64,000 nt of DNA from the NCBI GenBank assembly GCA_035532935.1, contig DATKQE010000003.1, positions 62,001-126,000 on the forward strand. The letters are read 5' to 3'. A program made the position numbers and the translations under genes. Below the pieces are notes generated by a model. It ran no database searches and was not told where the DNA came from. It worked only from the letters and a program-made list of their open reading frames with translations. Shown here piece after piece: positions 63,397 through 64,000 of the stretch; within the stretch, counting starts at the first letter, position 1; every line of letters begins with the position of its first letter. The DNA is from DATJLY01 sp035532935. Lineage in GTDB: Bacteria > Pseudomonadota > Alphaproteobacteria > ATCC43930 > CGMCC-115725.

Positions 63397-64000
63397 GTGG
63401 TTCGTTTCGTTGCCGGCCTGCTTGCGGCCGCCGTGGCGGTTGCGGCGGCGCATGCCGCGCCGATCCGGGTCGTGGCGGCGGAGAATTTCTATGGCGATGT
63501 GGCGCGCCAGATCGGCGGCGACGCCGTTGCCGTCACCAGCATCCTCAGCAATCCCGACCAGGACCCGCACCAATTCGAGGCGAGCGCCGCGACGGCCCGT
63601 GCCATTTCCGACGCCGCGGTGGTCGTCATCAATGGCGCCGGCTATGACCCTTGGGCGCGCAAGCTGCTCGCCGCCTCGCCGTCGCTGGGGCGCGACGTCA
63701 TCGTCGCAGCGGATCTCGTCCACAAGAAGCCGGGTGACAATCCGCATCTCTGGTACGACCCCGCGACGATGCCGGCTGTTGCTGCGTCGCTGGCGGCGGT
63801 GCTGTCGCGTCGTGACCCGGATCGGGCCGGGTTCTATGCCGGCCGCGCCGCGTCATTCGCGGCGGCGCTAAAGCCGCTTGATCAGCGGATCGCGGCGCTG
63901 CGCCACAAATATGCGGGCGTGCCCGTGACCGCGACCGAGCCGGTGTTCGGCTACATGGCGAAGGCGCTCGGCCTCGTGATGCGCAATCACCGCTTTCAGC
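63397..64000 (+). CDS. znuA: zinc/manganese-type ABC binding protein, cut by the window edge
   Basis: The GTG at 63397 (GGAGA 11 bases upstream) opens a frame that runs off the right edge after 201 codons. Signal peptide VVRFVAGLLAAAVAVAAAHA, then IRVVAAENFYGDVARQIGGD, LSNPDQDPHQFEASAATARA (with a metal-binding His), NGAGYDPWA and GDNPHLWYDPATMPA (second His) mark the cluster A-I metal-binding proteins (ZnuA, TroA). The last residues seen are PVFGYMAKALGLVMRN. Zn or Mn cannot be told apart here. An ABC permease and ATPase probably follow outside the window. Confidence 0.83.
   Translation, partial: MVRFVAGLLAAAVAVAAAHAAPIRVVAAENFYGDVARQIGGDAVAVTSILSNPDQDPHQFEASAATARAISDAAVVVINGAGYDPWARKLLAASPSLGRDVIVAADLVHKKPGDNPHLWYDPATMPAVAASLAAVLSRRDPDRAGFYAGRAASFAAALKPLDQRIAALRHKYAGVPVTATEPVFGYMAKALGLVMRNHRFQ

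Noticed and set aside
1..64000. CRISPR array, tRNA, rRNA, insertion sequence or prophage
   Set aside because: No regularly spaced short repeats, cloverleaf-like ends, transposase or phage proteins were seen by reading; a tRNAscan or IS search was not possible.

Overview
The window is GC-rich, gene-dense chromosomal DNA from a Gram-negative bacterium, most likely an alphaproteobacterium. The evidence is an outer-membrane efflux channel and porin, a Rhodobacter-type phospholipid N-methyltransferase (PmtA), PAS_5-domain proteins, FNR/FixK-type TTGAT-N4-ATCAA sites and many NitT/TauT-type ABC importers. No tRNA, rRNA, CRISPR array, transposase, integrase or phage gene was seen. I cannot name a genus from the sequence alone.

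Layout. (1) 1-5.6 kb: carbon storage and gluconeogenesis. glgP (cut by the window edge) and ppsA read leftward and glgA reads rightward with a frameshift; two FNR/FixK-like boxes lie between them. (2) 5.8-14.5 kb: a heavy-metal resistance locus: CusR/CusS-like two-component system, then outer-membrane factor, adaptor, HME-RND pump and a cis-prenyltransferase in tightly coupled reading frames. (3) 14.7-26.1 kb: a leuA remnant, then a catabolic island: TauD-like dioxygenase, GMC oxidoreductase, a four-gene ABC importer, a molybdenum-hydroxylase large subunit without its usual partners, a split thiamine-diphosphate decarboxylase and an MFS permease. (4) 26.1-30 kb: a module of poorly known proteins: an HTH regulator, an 80-residue small protein coupled to a PAS_5 protein, an unrecognised 286-residue protein and a second PAS_5 protein. 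(5) 30.7-38.7 kb: aromatic-acid genes (feruloyl-CoA hydratase/lyase-like, Rieske oxygenase alpha and beta) facing an ABC importer with two paralogous binding proteins around an ornithine-cyclodeaminase-like gene. (6) 39.0-40.8 kb: a protein built almost wholly of two repeat types (HAF and FG-GAP-like).

(7) 41-46.2 kb: a lipid locus: glycosyltransferase, phosphatidylserine decarboxylase, a membrane-anchored class III aminotransferase, an Mpo1/DUF962-like membrane protein and pmtA. Psd makes phosphatidylethanolamine and PmtA methylates it to phosphatidylcholine; the genes between them are candidates for lipid head-group or acyl-chain chemistry. (8) 46.7-50.1 kb: a large hybrid histidine kinase and a single-domain response regulator, preceded by a perfect FNR-like box. 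(9) 50.5-56.6 kb: a HbpS/GlcG-like protein, a Na+/H+ antiporter, a PP2C-kinase fusion, a small exported protein and an ammonium transporter with a sigma-54 promoter. (10) 56.7-64 kb: a cluster of palindromes, a TPR-sulfotransferase, an OprP/OprO-like porin with a clear terminator and a Pho-box-like upstream array, a SulP-STAS-cNMP transporter, and a zinc-type ABC binding protein cut by the right edge.

The parts least explained by known families are the PAS_5/small-ORF module (26-30 kb), the orphan Mo-hydroxylase with the split decarboxylase (21-25 kb), the lipid locus (41-46 kb) and the phased TGAC array at 60.7-60.8 kb.
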